NCBI RefSeq assembly: GCF_026262505.1
Contig: NC_067205.1
Coordinates: 2,914,001-2,978,000, forward strand
Origin: Trichomonas vaginalis G3
Lineage: Eukaryota > Parabasalia > Trichomonadida > Trichomonadidae
Reading direction: 5' to 3'
DNA: 64,000 nt
Below the pieces are notes generated by a model. The model saw only the letters and a list, made by a program, of their open reading frames with translations, had not been told where the DNA came from and searched no databases. Below, in pieces: positions 1 through 11,545 of this stretch. The number at the start of each line of letters is the position of its first letter. Positions within the stretch are counted from its first letter, which is position 1. A program made the position numbers and the translations under genes.

Positions 1-99
1 AAAATGATCATTGCTCATATAATCCAAATTTTTGAACATGCTTTTGGCTCGAAGGCGCCCGTAAAACGTCCTACATTTGAAATCCTTGAGGATGCATAG
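1..99 (+). CDS. 3' end of an open frame cut by the window edge
   Basis: Frame 1 is open from the first base to a TAG at 97-99 and gives about 32 residues ending in RPTFEILEDA. The run 'KRPTFEIL' resembles the end of the C-lobe of tyrosine-kinase-like kinases (RPTFxEIL), a large family in trichomonads, but this is too short to assign. It could be the C-terminus of a host kinase transcribed from the left, or a chance frame. Confidence 0.3.
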   Translation, partial: KMIIAHIIQIFEHAFGSKAPVKRPTFEILEDA

Positions 100-160
100 C
101 ATTCACCATTAACTGCTGGAATAACTCAAATCTGGACTGAAGACCTTTATTACACTATTA

Positions 161-201
161 TCTGCTTGGTAATCCAACTAATTTAAGTGTCACCAAGCAG
201 A
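161..201. other. Short hairpin in the 100-667 intergenic stretch
   Basis: TCTGCTTGGT (161-170) is the exact inverse of ACCAAGCAGA (192-201) around a 21-base loop. It lies about 60 bp after the stop at 97-99. I see no other structure or gene between 100 and 667. Confidence 0.35.
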
Positions 202-667
202 TTATGGTAAAAATAATATAGAGATTAAGCAGAATTTCTTCTCATGAATCTTCTAGAGAAAAACAGTCTGCATTGTATTGTTATTTTATGATAGTTTAGG
301 TAACAGATAATTAATTGATCTTTATGTTAAATAAGGAATTTGAGAAAGAAAGACAAATATACTTTAATATGAAAGCAGAAATTGTATTTTAGAATATAAA
401 CTTGTGTTCTGCATGGATATCGAAATCATGCTTAGTTGGAAAATTCAATTGTTATTATATGAGATATATCAGATATTAATATTAATCTTTTACAAAAAAA
501 TGGTTTTAATAACTTAGAACATCTATGAAGATCAGGTAATGATATCACATAAGTAATGCTATATGAAATTGACAACATAAGGAGCTTGGTACCTCTTAAG
601 AGGATCAGTTCATATGGGAGAGAAGCCTTAAATTCAAATAAATTTCGGTGAATATTAATTTAGTATT

Positions 668-1957
668 CTACATTATATTATCATATGAATATTGCATCAT
701 TTCTGACTTAAATTGATCAACATATATCGGATTTATTGCATCTATGGGGCATTCTTCTTGTTCAGTCACATTAAATATTTGGTATAAATGATCCCTATTT
801 CTCCATTTTCCATATTTAACTGCTTTAACAAGCATCTTTGTATAAGAAACAACTTTTGGTACGCTGACATTATATGGACTAGTCTGATGTAATTGAAGAT
901 CATTCAAGTATATGCCTGCCATGAAGATGTTACTCATCGCAGCCATTGTCATTTGTTCTATAAGCATAACCTTTGGGAACATTGCTACAATTCCAGTTTT
1001 ATTGTTCATAAAAATGGAATTAAATATATGAGAGCCACCTAAAGTTACTAAAACCTTTATAGATGCAAATGTTTTCATTACTTCTTCAAGTTCTCCGTCT
1101 AATTGTAATTCATGCCATTTTTGTCCTTCATCAATGGGAACTTCCGCTATCAAAGCATCCACAACATTGTCCATATTTCCTAAAAATCTGTTGCCTTTTC
1201 TGTTAAGTGCAACAAACAATGTTGGTGGAATTTGCTCGAGATGATGAAGATCAAAAATTCTTTTTCTGAGTAAAGGATAGGCCCCTGCTGTTAAATAATG
1301 AGCATGGAAACACTGATTGACGACATATAGTTGTCTGACGTAAATTTGTTGATGAGAATATCCATCAAAAACTGTTGCATTAAATTGAAGCATTTTAAGC
1401 CACTCGTATAATGAACCACCAGCTGACCATGGACCATGTATAATAAATCCTTGTTTATGAACTTCTTCGGGTAAATAAAAAAATGAGCATATAAAATCGA
1501 CGATCATGTGACCCCATTCATGAAATTCTTCGTAACAGTAAACACCTATGTCATATTTTCCAATTACATTTCTTTTATTAACTTCAAATTGTTTGTATGG
1601 TGGTAAGACAGAAAACCCAAACTGTTTTGTACGAGGAGAATTTGAAGTAAACACATTGTGATATATTCCAACATAAACAATTGAACGTGTGAGAAAGCAG
1701 CGTAATCTGACCCATTCGAAAAATTCTGTTTGATCCAAAAGAGAATAATTTAAGATCCAATATGGAATTGTACGCGTAATTCTTGTTAAGTGATCTGATT
1801 GAATTTGATAAAAAGGAATTGCTATACTCGCATTTGGTTCAAAGCTAATGTTGATTTGCTCAAACCTATCAACAATTATTGGGCCACTATAGTGAAATGA
1901 AGGACACCAATAAATAATTGTGAAAAGAATAACAATGATATGGAATAAACTAATCAT
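668..1957 (-). CDS. GT61/DUF563-like glycosyltransferase, type II membrane protein
   Basis: A 429-residue protein. Residues 2-18 are strongly hydrophobic and look like a signal anchor or signal peptide, so the enzyme probably faces the ER or Golgi lumen. The middle has FHEWGHMIVDFICSFFYLP, the His-containing helix typical of GT61/DUF563 transferases. The C-terminal third has VLVTLGGSHIFNSIFM, which matches the family's 'HGA-GLxNxxFm' nucleotide-sugar loop in position and spacing although it reads GGSH. Several N-x-S/T sites fit a lumenal protein. Donor and acceptor are not predictable. The ATG at 1957 is the first in frame, and an AT-rich leader precedes it. It is a single gene with no operon partner. 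The assignment rests on motif recognition only; a diverged DUF563 protein without enzyme activity is the main alternative. Confidence 0.65.
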   Translation of the reverse strand: MISLFHIIVILFTIIYWCPSFHYSGPIIVDRFEQINISFEPNASIAIPFYQIQSDHLTRITRTIPYWILNYSLLDQTEFFEWVRLRCFLTRSIVYVGIYHNVFTSNSPRTKQFGFSVLPPYKQFEVNKRNVIGKYDIGVYCYEEFHEWGHMIVDFICSFFYLPEEVHKQGFIIHGPWSAGGSLYEWLKMLQFNATVFDGYSHQQIYVRQLYVVNQCFHAHYLTAGAYPLLRKRIFDLHHLEQIPPTLFVALNRKGNRFLGNMDNVVDALIAEVPIDEGQKWHELQLDGELEEVMKTFASIKVLVTLGGSHIFNSIFMNNKTGIVAMFPKVMLIEQMTMAAMSNIFMAGIYLNDLQLHQTSPYNVSVPKVVSYTKMLVKAVKYGKWRNRDHLYQIFNVTEQEECPIDAINPIYVDQFKSEMMQYSYDNIM

Positions 1958-2738
1958 TCAAAACATATAATTCATGAAGACCTAAACAAAATGGTAACAC
2001 AAATATGGATTCATTTTGATAATACAGGCAAAGGAATTCCACAAAAAATACGTTATTTCAAAAAGAAAAATATTCTCATGAACAAAACGCCAAACTTCCT
2101 TTTACTTGTGGAGAATGATTGAAGTTTTCTTCATACATAGACGGGAAACAATTCTTCCTCAACAAGTCTGTTATGATGCAATTGAATTTTGTTATTATTT
2201 TAAAAGCTTATATCTGTGAAATAAAAGATTACAAATTGTAAGTATTACTTATGAAAATAAAGAGATTTTTAAAATTTATATCAGAATCTAACAAATAAAA
2301 ACATTTCAGTAATTCGCAATTAATCAGAAAAGGATCAACAAATAGCGCATTCATACAGTAATCTTTGATATCGCTTATTTTTTGACTTTTTATCAAATTT
2401 TCGGATAATAAACCAATAATATAATACAGAATTGGATTAATTGATTCAGTTGAGTGATTGTGTTAATTAAATATCGAACGCAAAGATCAATTGCAAAATT
2501 CGAGCGACAAATATTCATGCAAAACGCATATGATATTGAGGACTTCACAGTATCCAGATATTTGAAGTCTGGCTCAGAACTTCAGAGTACTTCACCCAAA
2601 AATATATTTTTTCCCACATCTCTCAATATATTTGAGGGAAACAAAAAACCGTCTTAATAAAATTGAGAGGTGTATTCTTAAAAAGGTAAATCCAAATTAA
2701 ATTTAGAAAATTTTGAAAAAACAAAATTCCAAAATAAT
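1958..2738. other. Non-coding AT-rich DNA
   Basis: No convincing gene. The only reading frame of note (2454-2657) is short, AT-driven and shows no motif. The last eight bases (2731-2738, AAAATAAT) are one copy of a target duplication for the element that follows. Confidence 0.6.
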
Positions 2739-5700
2739 CGGGCGGTTATGGGTGCACTGTAAGCGGTTTGACACCCCTTTCTAAATTTCTATCATTTCAA
2801 GAAATATATCCGTAATTTTTATTCCTAAGATTAGTAATAATGTACTGATGCATAATAATAAAAGAAAGTTGAAAAATGTTAAATAGGTAAGGAGTTATTT
2901 ATGAAATAAGTATAGCCTTAAATGTCCAATTGATCGGAATTGAGTACCAAATGATCGAAATTGAGGGTCTGTCAAACCGACTACAGTGCACCCTTATGAA
3001 TAATGAAAAAAAAATAATCGTCTTTCGACGAATAATGAAAATAATCGTCAAAATCAATTATAGAGTTAAATTTTTTGCAATGATCCTTTGGTAACAATTA
3101 AAGTATTGGATGGGGAATTCATTCATGTAGCCAAAGTACTATCTTGTGTTTTTTTGTTATATTAAATAAAAGATTTAATAAGATATACTATTATTTGGGC
3201 ATAAATAAGTAATGTGCAAGATAATTTCATATGTAAACAATATGTTTATAACTGTGTTATTGTGTGAAAACGTATCAACAATACCAATTGATTTGTTTCA
3301 AAATTAAACAGCATGTTTTTTGTGCCAATCTATATTTTTTGTTCTTAATAGCAATAGAAACTGTCTATTTCAATGTGGATTTGTTATAATGCCATGAAAT
3401 ACAATAATTTGAGATCAAATGAATAAAATATCTATTTTTAAAGGCGCAATTATCATTTATATGATGTTTAATATGATTTATTGATATTTATGTGCCATAT
3501 TTACATAAGAAGATCTAAACTATAAATAACGTAATTATCGGGGAAAATTTCCATAAGATTGTGTTGTTTGTTATAATGAACATCACACATTTTAACAAAC
3601 ATGCACATAATAGATTTTCAAACGGAATTTTGAATAAGGTGAATGTTCCTTATTGTAATCCATTGAATGAAGCCTTAAATCATATAAAATCGCAAACCTT
3701 GAAACTTATATCATTCGATTAAACTAATAATTTCATCGGAAATTCCACATACATGGAGATTTACCATCAATGACACAAGATATTATACAATAATCGATTT
3801 ATTTTTCAAATTCAATATTTTATTAACACAAAGAACAATAAATCTATAGGCAATTGTAATTTCAAGTACTAGCAACTACGAATTATATTTCCATTTAATT
3901 CGAATTCATATAAATATATCATAGAAATCACTCAAATTGAACAGATTCGATTTTAAATGCGTTTTTTCAATTTACATACAAAGGTAAAATACAAATTGCA
4001 TAGATCATACTTTGATTACGTTGATATAAAAAGGCAAGATTATTAAATTTGGATGTATATCCTTATTATTTCCAAAATTATAATATAGTTTTATTTTTAC
4101 ATTGTTTGCTGAATAAACAATACTTTTTAGGTAATAATATTTATTTTTTTTGTAATTGAGACATTTTGGAATAATTACATTAGAATATCTAATGCTTAAC
4201 TATAAATATATTTATTCCCGTTCTAATCTAACTAATAGACTATTTCATTCCATAACTTTGATATTCAATACAATTTATAAGCATTTAAGGCGTTATCACA
4301 ATATAAATGAGTTTTAATATATAATATTTATCTATTTGTATACTATTACACAATAAAAAAGCATTTTTGGTGGAAATGAAATATATTATACTTAAATGAA
4401 CAAATTTAATCATTAATACAGGATAGATTTGCAATAAGTGTACTAATCTATACAACATATTGAAGAATTGCATAATATTTATATAATAATCAATAATCAA
4501 TTTTTATATAATCTTCAGACTTCATCATCAAGATAAAGTATGATAGTATGGAGTATGCTCTGATGAGTGGTATACATAGAAGTCCCAGATAATGATTTTT
4601 CTCAAAAAAGCGTCACTTTTGGTGAAATTTTGGTCTTGGTCACGCCCGTAACAAAAATTTTGGTCTTCCCTCGATATAGAAATATATGTACTGGATAGAC
4701 TTGATCAAATCCATGAAATAATTGTTACCTCATACTCATAACAGTGGAACTTTGTAATAATACAATTTCTTTAAAAACCAAAATGCTATTAATTTTAGTA
4801 ATAACTTCTCTCTAATCCTTAAATTCGAATAATTTTTTTTAATTTTTATATGTATTTAGCTTTTATATATAAGATATGTTTTTATTTCACAATGTATGAA
4901 CAACTACTGATTTATCATCTCTACAATATTACTTACAACAAATTAAAATTTTAATATTAGCGTATTATTAAGCCAAATTAAAATCACAAACTGCATCTAG
5001 GTATTCTATTGTAGCCAATCGTAAATGGTTTATAAATCCCGCTATTTTTGTTTGGATGAGATAATTTAACAATTTTGATACAACTTAATGGGTAGTTGCA
5101 TGGAGGACATATCTTGTTACAATATGAAAATATACGGTGCTCTGTCATATTACTATGTTTTGCATTTATTTGTAGAATATAAAATCGTAACTGAGTAAAT
5201 GTTGGGTTTTGAGCAGCGAATCATTGATAAAGTAAAATCACATATGGCAACAACTATAATTTTAAAAGATCGAAAAATCCGAAAATTTTTCGAGCTACTC
5301 GAGTCTTTTTACCATGTACATATTTTAGAAAAATTCGCAAACTTGTTTCAAAGAATTTATCATTTCGATAGATTCTGTTGATTTGAGAACTCATGAACCA
5401 GCAGATGATAGCTTCGTCTACTCCTCTTGTACCATATTGTCTACGGTAGCATCGGGAAATAGTAAGTCTATGTCCCTGCAGCATGTCATGAAGTTGACAT
5501 AAATTGAGAACTTTTACGTGGTCGGTCGGAACCCTTAAGCTTTAATCACCACACATTTATGAAAATAGCAAATATCACTGATAGATTTTGCTTTTATATC
5601 ATCAATAAATACTGATTCTATTCATATTTATCCATTATATCTCGTTTCCGGTTTCTAACGTATTCATCGATTTCCAAAGACAGGGATATATGCATTAAAT

Positions 5701-6643
5701 TTTAATGCAATGCAAAATATATTCAATGCCCAGTCTTGGTTAATCGATTGTAATACATATCTCTGACTGAGAAACGATTTTTTTTTAAATTAAGCATACC
5801 AACTGCTAAATCATCCGCCACATAATTTAAAACCTAATGAAATTTGAATGCTTCCCTTAAAATACAACCATTACGATAATTTAAATAATATATTTTCGAA
5901 AATCGAATTTTTAACGAAATTAGTTATACTAAAATGCTTAAAACTCAGATATACAAGCATAACTCGCATATGAAGGCTTTTTCTCAAATCGTATATTTGA
6001 TTTAAAATTATTCTAAATCTCAAGCAATTTAATACTCGGATTATACTATAAAAGCATTTCCACAACCACTTACTTTAAAAAATTCGACTTTCACAAATTT
6101 TGATTATAAATTTAGTCGAAAACATACTTATGTCAATGAAATATGTCATTACCATGTGGAAGAAATATCCTTTTTATACTTTCTTAACTTTTTATGAATA
6201 AAAATTTTATTTATATTTTTGATTTCATTATCCAACCTTTTTTTTCATACCAACATATTTATCTTTCATAGGTGGCTTAAGGTTATGATACTTACATTCT
6301 ATTTACCCTTCTTCCTGATGAAATTTATTTCAAAAATAGACATATTACTATATTATTGAGTTTTATGATATAGAAATATAACAAGTAGAATGAGTTTTGT
6401 AAGATCCCAAACAATAATCAATCTATCACATATATCTCATAATTATTATTTAATATAAGAAATACATCTATGAACAAACTTAATAAATACCTCATCCTAG
6501 ACGAGTTCTGATCTGAGGATATATTCATTCCTTGTAAAAACCAATATTTGGTAATCTCACCCTCTATAGTCGTGATTTTGACGATTATTTTCATTATTCG
6601 TCGAATGACGATTATTTTTTTTTTCATTATTCATAACCGCCCC
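2739..6643. mobile_element. Non-autonomous DNA transposon, about 3.9 kb, 8-bp target duplication
   Basis: Inverted terminal repeats of about 80 bp begin GGGCGGTTATGAATAATG at the left end and are matched in reverse up to 6643; the first base differs between the ends. AAAATAAT flanks both ends (2731-2738 and 6644-6651) as an 8-bp target duplication. The subterminal part holds a near-palindrome, GACGAATAATG...ATAATCGTC. No transposase is recognisable inside. Only short frames exist, such as 5254-5484 on the minus strand. The left repeat is interrupted by a MITE (2750-2993). TSD length would suit hAT, P or MULE-like superfamilies; I cannot choose. Confidence 0.6.
2750..2993. mobile_element. 244-bp MITE inserted in the left TIR of the larger element
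   Basis: Ends are inverted: GGGTGCACTGTA..CGGTTTGACA at 2750 and its reverse complement ending at 2993, about 26 bp with a few mismatches. TTAT lies on both sides (2746-2749 and 2994-2997). The other TIR of the host element, at about 6562-6643, carries the same sequence with a single TTAT and no insert, so it serves as an internal empty site. There is no coding capacity. The superfamily is uncertain; a 3-bp TTA reading would suit PIF/Harbinger. Confidence 0.7.
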
Positions 6644-6651
6644 AAAATAAT

Positions 6652-8462
6652 GTGCAATATAATATGTATCAATTATAAAAGTGATATTTATCATACCCAA
6701 AGTCATTTTTTTCAAAGGTAGGTCCACAAAATCGTAACGATGCTTTCTTGATTTTGGTAATGGATTTAGACTATGTAGGTACTCGGTGACTAATAGACGA
6801 ATTATGGAAGAAAACTGCAAGAGCGATTTCGAGGAAATATTATTAAAATTAACATTCGATTCTTTGACCTGCAAATAAACATATTTGTACTGTTAATCGG
6901 TTTTACAGAATAGATCTTGCGTTGTTGTATGTTTTGAAAAAGTATCTAGAATTTTTCCTAAGATACTTATTTTACGAGATAAGATATACCATCTACTAGA
7001 CATTTGTGTGTTGCTTCCTATATGTGGCTAGTAACTACAGAAATTGTAGTTTCAGGAAATTTGAATACATTTGGAATTCTAAGAAAGACATTGTAATATT
7101 GAGTGTCTCCTATTTCAATATACCATATTGATGAAAATATAAATTCATGTAATCTGTCCTTAAAAATGCTATCTTAACTTGTGATAGAAACTCAATTTCA
7201 CCATAAAATATGAGAAAATTCCAAACTGTGAAATAAAATGAACGTACTCACATATGAGATGACAACCATCTATATTAGGTTTCTCAATTTTTCATTTAAA
7301 ATTCCAAAAAAAAAAGGAAAATTTGAAAATCAAGAGAAGAAATACGAATTTTCCAAGAAAATTTGCAAAATAAAAAAAATTTGGAATTTTAAACATTATT
7401 TATTTTTGATGCTTATTCCAAAATTTGTCTATTTTCCCATATCTAATATGAATATTTTGGATTATTATTATAATTTATTTTTATTGACATATTTCATGAT
7501 ATTCATATAATGGTTTGTTTTAGGGAATGAATGAGAATATATTTATTTATAAAAGAGAAAACGTATTAGTATAGATTTTTATTTGAGCGTATTTAAAAGG
7601 TTCTATTTCAAAAACTTTATGTAGTTTGCTTTTGTAAGCAACGTAAAACAATACCCTCAAGTTATTTGTTGCAATTCGGGGATTAATCAAGAATTTTTGC
7701 TGTATATTAGTTATAAATTAGTTTTTAGTAGATGAATTCGTCATGTTCCTGTTTGTATCTCATTTTTTTGCTTTATTGATGAAATTTCAATTTGTTGAGT
7801 AAATATCGACAAATTTGTTAAATCTTGTTTTAAGCGCAGCGGCAATATTTAGAGTCTATTAATTATATCTAGACTTTCAGTATTTTGCATTATTTTTATG
7901 GTTGAGGTTAGAAAAATCGCCTAACTAAGTAACGCATGTATGTAAAATGACTTTTTCGCGAAAACAGTCTTGCAGATTTTTATGAGAGTAAGATATCAAT
8001 ATATACAACAATTGAGGATTAATTTTATTGCAGTGGCTTACAATTTTCATCGTTCAAAGTATCGGGGTAGATTATTAAATTTTATGCTATACAATTTCCT
8101 TTGTAGAGCTTTATATTTTGAAAGAATAGAACAATTGGATATATTCTTATTAAGTATAAATGACATCGATTTTAAATTGCATATACGTCAACACTGTTTC
8201 TGACATTTTTGTAAATACAAAGTACTAAACTACTATGCATGAAGAAAACTTCAATTTCTCTCCACAATTAAGAGAAGTTTGGAGGTTTATTACTGAAAAA
8301 AATCCGCTTGAAGTTGTTCATGAGAATTTTTTTCGCTTGCGAAATAACGTATTTTTTGAGAAATAATGACCTTAATCTGATTTACATCATCCACCATGGC
8401 TCCATTCATATCATCAAACGCCAGCTTTAACTTACAAATTACTAAATTACATACGTTATTGT
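6652..8462. other. Non-coding AT-rich DNA left of the Polinton
   Basis: Long A/T runs and no recognisable gene. One frame, 8235-8366 on the plus strand (43 residues, with LREVWRFITEKNPLEVVHEN), has a more protein-like composition than its surroundings and ends about 100 bp before the Polinton. It may be a small gene or the fragment of a host gene near the insertion site. TGTGTA at 8463-8468 is the left target duplication of the Polinton. Confidence 0.45.
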
Positions 8463-8468
8463 TGTGTA

Positions 8469-8786
8469 AGTAGTAGGATAGGAGGGTTGTGTGACTTTTT
8501 TTGTAAACGTAAGAATTCATACAATATCGAGCGATTTTGTATCATTTTTTTAACACATTAATTTTAAAATAATTTATTTTTTATCTTTTATAAAAGAAGC
8601 TATATATAGATGATGTCAGATATTCCGCGATTAATTAAACATTGTTTAAATCCTGAATGGAATCAATGGAGTCATAATCAAAGACCTCATAAACGAGTAA
8701 AAGAAATTAGAAATAATTATTTTCATGAATAAAAGATTCACTACCATAATGAAATAAAAAAAATAAAAAAATAAACTTTAAAAATT
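8469..8786 (+). repeat. Left terminal inverted repeat of the outer Polinton
   Basis: This matches the reverse complement of 50988-51304 almost perfectly over about 317 bp. Similarity stops abruptly after AAACTTTAAAAATT. Like its partner it contains the sequence of a 40-residue frame. No promoter motif is evident in it. Confidence 0.93.
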
Positions 8787-8903
8787 TTTAAAAAATAAAC
8801 TTCTTACGAAAAATTAAACGCAAGACTATCAAAAGATAGAGTTGAAAGAGTAATGGTAATGATGAAGAAGAATTTGATGAGTTCAACATAGAACTTTAAG
8901 AAA

Positions 8904-9272
8904 CTAATGATTATTTGAATTTATGAAATCAATTATTTGATTCATTCTTTCTTCAATCTCTTCTATTCTTTTTGTTAAATCATCTATTTTCATTAATGAG
9001 GTGATTCTTGATTGAGGAATAGATTTCAAACTAACCACTCCTTTTATTTTTGAAATTTTGAATCCATCAACTTTAAACATTTTATTCAATTTACACGTTG
9101 TCAATTCTTCAAATAATTTTTTATTATTAGCATAATAGTCATTAAATTCTTCAACAGATGAAAAAATTTTTATTTCAGTAATTGGTTTAACAACGTTTAT
9201 TTTTTGTTGAACATTTTCACTTTCATTTATTTCTTCCTCCTCTGTTTCATTTATTTTTAAAATCGGTTTCAT
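8904..9272 (-). CDS. Unknown 122-residue Polinton protein with coiled-coil tail
   Basis: First gene inside the left terminal repeat, transcribed towards that repeat. It is acidic at the N-terminus (TEEEEINESEN). Roughly residues 92-117 have heptad-like spacing (LMKIDDLTKRIEEIEERMNQ) that predicts a short coiled coil. No family is recognised. The ATG at 9272 follows an AT-rich leader, as for other genes of this element. The gene looks whole. Its position next to capsid-type genes suggests a structural or assembly role, but that is inference. Confidence 0.6.
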   Translation of the reverse strand: MKPILKINETEEEEINESENVQQKINVVKPITEIKIFSSVEEFNDYYANNKKLFEELTTCKLNKMFKVDGFKISKIKGVVSLKSIPQSRITSLMKIDDLTKRIEEIEERMNQIIDFINSNNH

Positions 9273-9338
9273 TTATCATTAAATAAAAATTAGAATATAA
9301 GTGATGAAATATATTTTTTAATTAATATTAAATCAGAA

Positions 9339-9575
9339 ATGGCGGCAGGATTCTTTAAAAAATTATGGGATGGAATTAAGAAAGCTGCGGGTTGGGTTCA
9401 TAAAAATATTATTAAACCCATTGCAAACTTTTTGGCACCAGTAGCGAAAACGGCAGGAACTATCATAGGTGGAGTATTAGGTACTAAAGCAGGTAATCCG
9501 GCGATGGGAGCACAAGCAGGTAACGCAATTGGTGGAATTGCTGAAGGAATACTTAATAAAATAGGGGGTAGATAG
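9339..9575 (+). CDS. Small amphipathic, glycine-rich virion-type protein
   Basis: A 78-residue protein. The N-terminal 20 residues (MAAGFFKKLWDGIKKAAGWV) form an amphipathic basic helix. A glycine/alanine-rich segment with a GTIIGGVLGTKAG stretch follows, which could insert in a membrane. This design resembles small membrane-active or minor capsid proteins of adenovirus-like and Polinton-like viruses (the pVI/pX type), used for entry or lysis. No enzymatic motif is present. It lies just upstream of the capsid gene and converges with a related gene at 9600-9814. The gene looks whole. Confidence 0.55.
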   Translation: MAAGFFKKLWDGIKKAAGWVHKNIIKPIANFLAPVAKTAGTIIGGVLGTKAGNPAMGAQAGNAIGGIAEGILNKIGGR

Positions 9576-9599
9576 TGGAAAAATAAATAAATATTATTT

Positions 9600-9814
9600 T
9601 TATCTTAGTATCGGTTGAAGTCTTTGATAAACTTTTTCTCCTTTATTTAATATTTCTCTTATTGGGGCAGCTTTTGGTGTTATTGATTCAGCAACGTCAC
9701 TAATTGCTTCTTTATTCTTAAATATCCAATTTGCCCCTTCTTCAATGTTTCCCAAACTTTATGCGCTCCTCTTTTTACTTTATCCCACAGTTTCTTAAAT
9801 ATACCTGCAGCCAT
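9600..9814 (-). pseudogene. Broken relative of the small amphipathic protein, reversed
   Basis: The minus-strand product starts MAAGIFKKLWDKVKR, clearly related to the N-terminus of the gene at 9339-9575 (MAAGFFKKLWDGIKK). The remainder differs, so this is a paralogue and not a simple duplication. It faces its relative tail to tail, 24 bp apart. It is a broken fossil (about one break). It was probably a second small virion peptide. Confidence 0.5.
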
Positions 9815-9883
9815 AGTTGATTATTTCATTAAAATTAAAAATTCATTTTCATCTTTTAATTTTGATTTTTTATTTATTAATAA

Positions 9884-11521
9884 ATGACGACTAACTATTT
9901 AGTGCCAAACACTAAACCGATTAATGGAAATGTGTTTCATTCATTCGAAAAGATAAATGAAATATTCGCAAAGAATGACGGTAGAAGATATTATAGAGAA
10001 CTTGAAAGTTCATGCTATGACTCTGATACTCCATATTTTGATGATAAACAAACTCATTTAAGAATTACAAATCCGGCTCATGATGTGAAAATTAGGTGAC
10101 ACATATATTAAACGCAAAGTTAAAGCAACTCTAGTTTCAAATAAAGCTTTCACATGTGATGCCGCTTTTAAATGCATGCGTTTATTCGTTGGTTACAAAT
10201 CATCAAATCAAAGCTTTAAACAATTAGAAGTAGAAACCGAAAGAGGTGATGCCGGTTATCTTCAATGGATTGCGCCCGTGAATCTTTCGCATTTGCAACA
10301 TATAAACCAAAATCAGAAAGGAAAGTTAAAAAGTTTGTTCATTCGTTATATAATAATGTTCAAAAATATGATAACTCAGTATGTGGTAAATATATTGACC
10401 CTTCAGAAGTTTTCAAGAACGCAAATGAAGAAGTTGATGTCACTTTTGATATGATTATTCCGGTAAATGATTTGTTAGCATTTCAGGCGTTCGATGATTA
10501 TCCTAAATCATTTGGTGATATCATTCTTAAATATTATGTTTTCAGGGATACTTTAGTATTTTGTCAGGTTGACCCGTTAAGAGTTGCTGATTTACAAAAT
10601 TACGTTTATGAAAAGATAACTGATGAAAATTATGAAAAGATTATGAATCATGTTTATAAATATGATCGCAAATTCCAACAAATCGGACTTCCTGCCAAAT
10701 TAATTACAAGCTTAGCCGCTACATCTGCTGACGCAACAGTTGATGACGTTATTATTTCATGCACAAAGATGGAAGTTTTAGAGGATAAATGCATTACACC
10801 AGGATACGGTTTAATTGAAGAATCAGTTAAAGCAATACCACGTTTATTCAGTAAGGAAGATCCATTCATGATTCCAGCTCAACATATTGACGTTCGTTCA
10901 CTAAATGGAGGTTGCATCACTCCTGAAGGTATCAGCTCAGATTTCTCATACGCTCTTCATAATGTTACAGATGTTGTGTTAACATTTCCGAAGAATGCAA
11001 TGCAAAGAACAGTTTTAGAAAATCCAATGCTTCGAGGTCTTCAGGTCACTATAGATTCCAGAAACTTCCCCGATCAAGCGATGACCACAGTGGGTGACAT
11101 ATTCTTTACACGTATGCTTCAAGCTTCTGATTTAGATGGAGTGAATGAATGCACAGAAGAATACGAGGACTCATTAACTAGACCACTGAATGATGATGAT
11201 GGCACGCCATTAGCTAGAACATGGAAAGACCAAACTTCATTCTTATGCACTATTCCAGTTCAACGTGATGGAGCGGGTATATTCTTTGATGGATTAGAAA
11301 CTTTCAACTCACAAGTTACAGTACAAGTGAAAGCTTATCCAATCATTCAGGGTGTAAATGACACTTACTGTTCAAAGGTGACAAATCCTCCTCAGGTTTG
11401 GTTTACTAGGACTACATATTGGACATGGACACCGGATGAAGGTTTGAAATATCATCCAACAGGTACACCACCACAGTATAGAAGTTCATATGATGAAATA
11501 TTGATGAATAGAAATGTTTAA
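9884..11521 (+). pseudogene. Probable major capsid protein gene of the outer Polinton (broken)
   Basis: The reading is spread over about 545 codons, the size of Polinton double-jelly-roll capsid proteins. It sits directly before the packaging ATPase, as expected for a morphogenesis block. The long C-terminal part is rich in beta-type alternation (for example LLAFQAFDDYPKSFGDIILK and TSFLCTIPVQRDGAGIFF), with few helices and no enzyme motif. Identification as capsid is by size, position and composition, not by a recognised signature. It is broken (about two or three breaks). A penton-like protein is the alternative. Confidence 0.5.
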
Positions 11522-11545
11522 AATTATAAATTTATTTTTGATTAA

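Noticed and set aside
5254-5484. Minus-strand frame of 76 codons inside the 3.9-kb DNA element, first considered a transposase remnant
   Set aside because: No transposase motif, and an overlapping opposite frame is equally open; not enough to call a gene.
7238-7510. Open frame of 90 codons on the plus strand
   Set aside because: It is almost entirely F, I, K, N and Y from A/T runs, with no motif, and lies in AT-rich non-coding DNA.
8290-8520. Minus-strand frame running across the left border of the Polinton
   Set aside because: It spans host DNA and the terminal repeat, so it can only be a chance frame made by the insertion.
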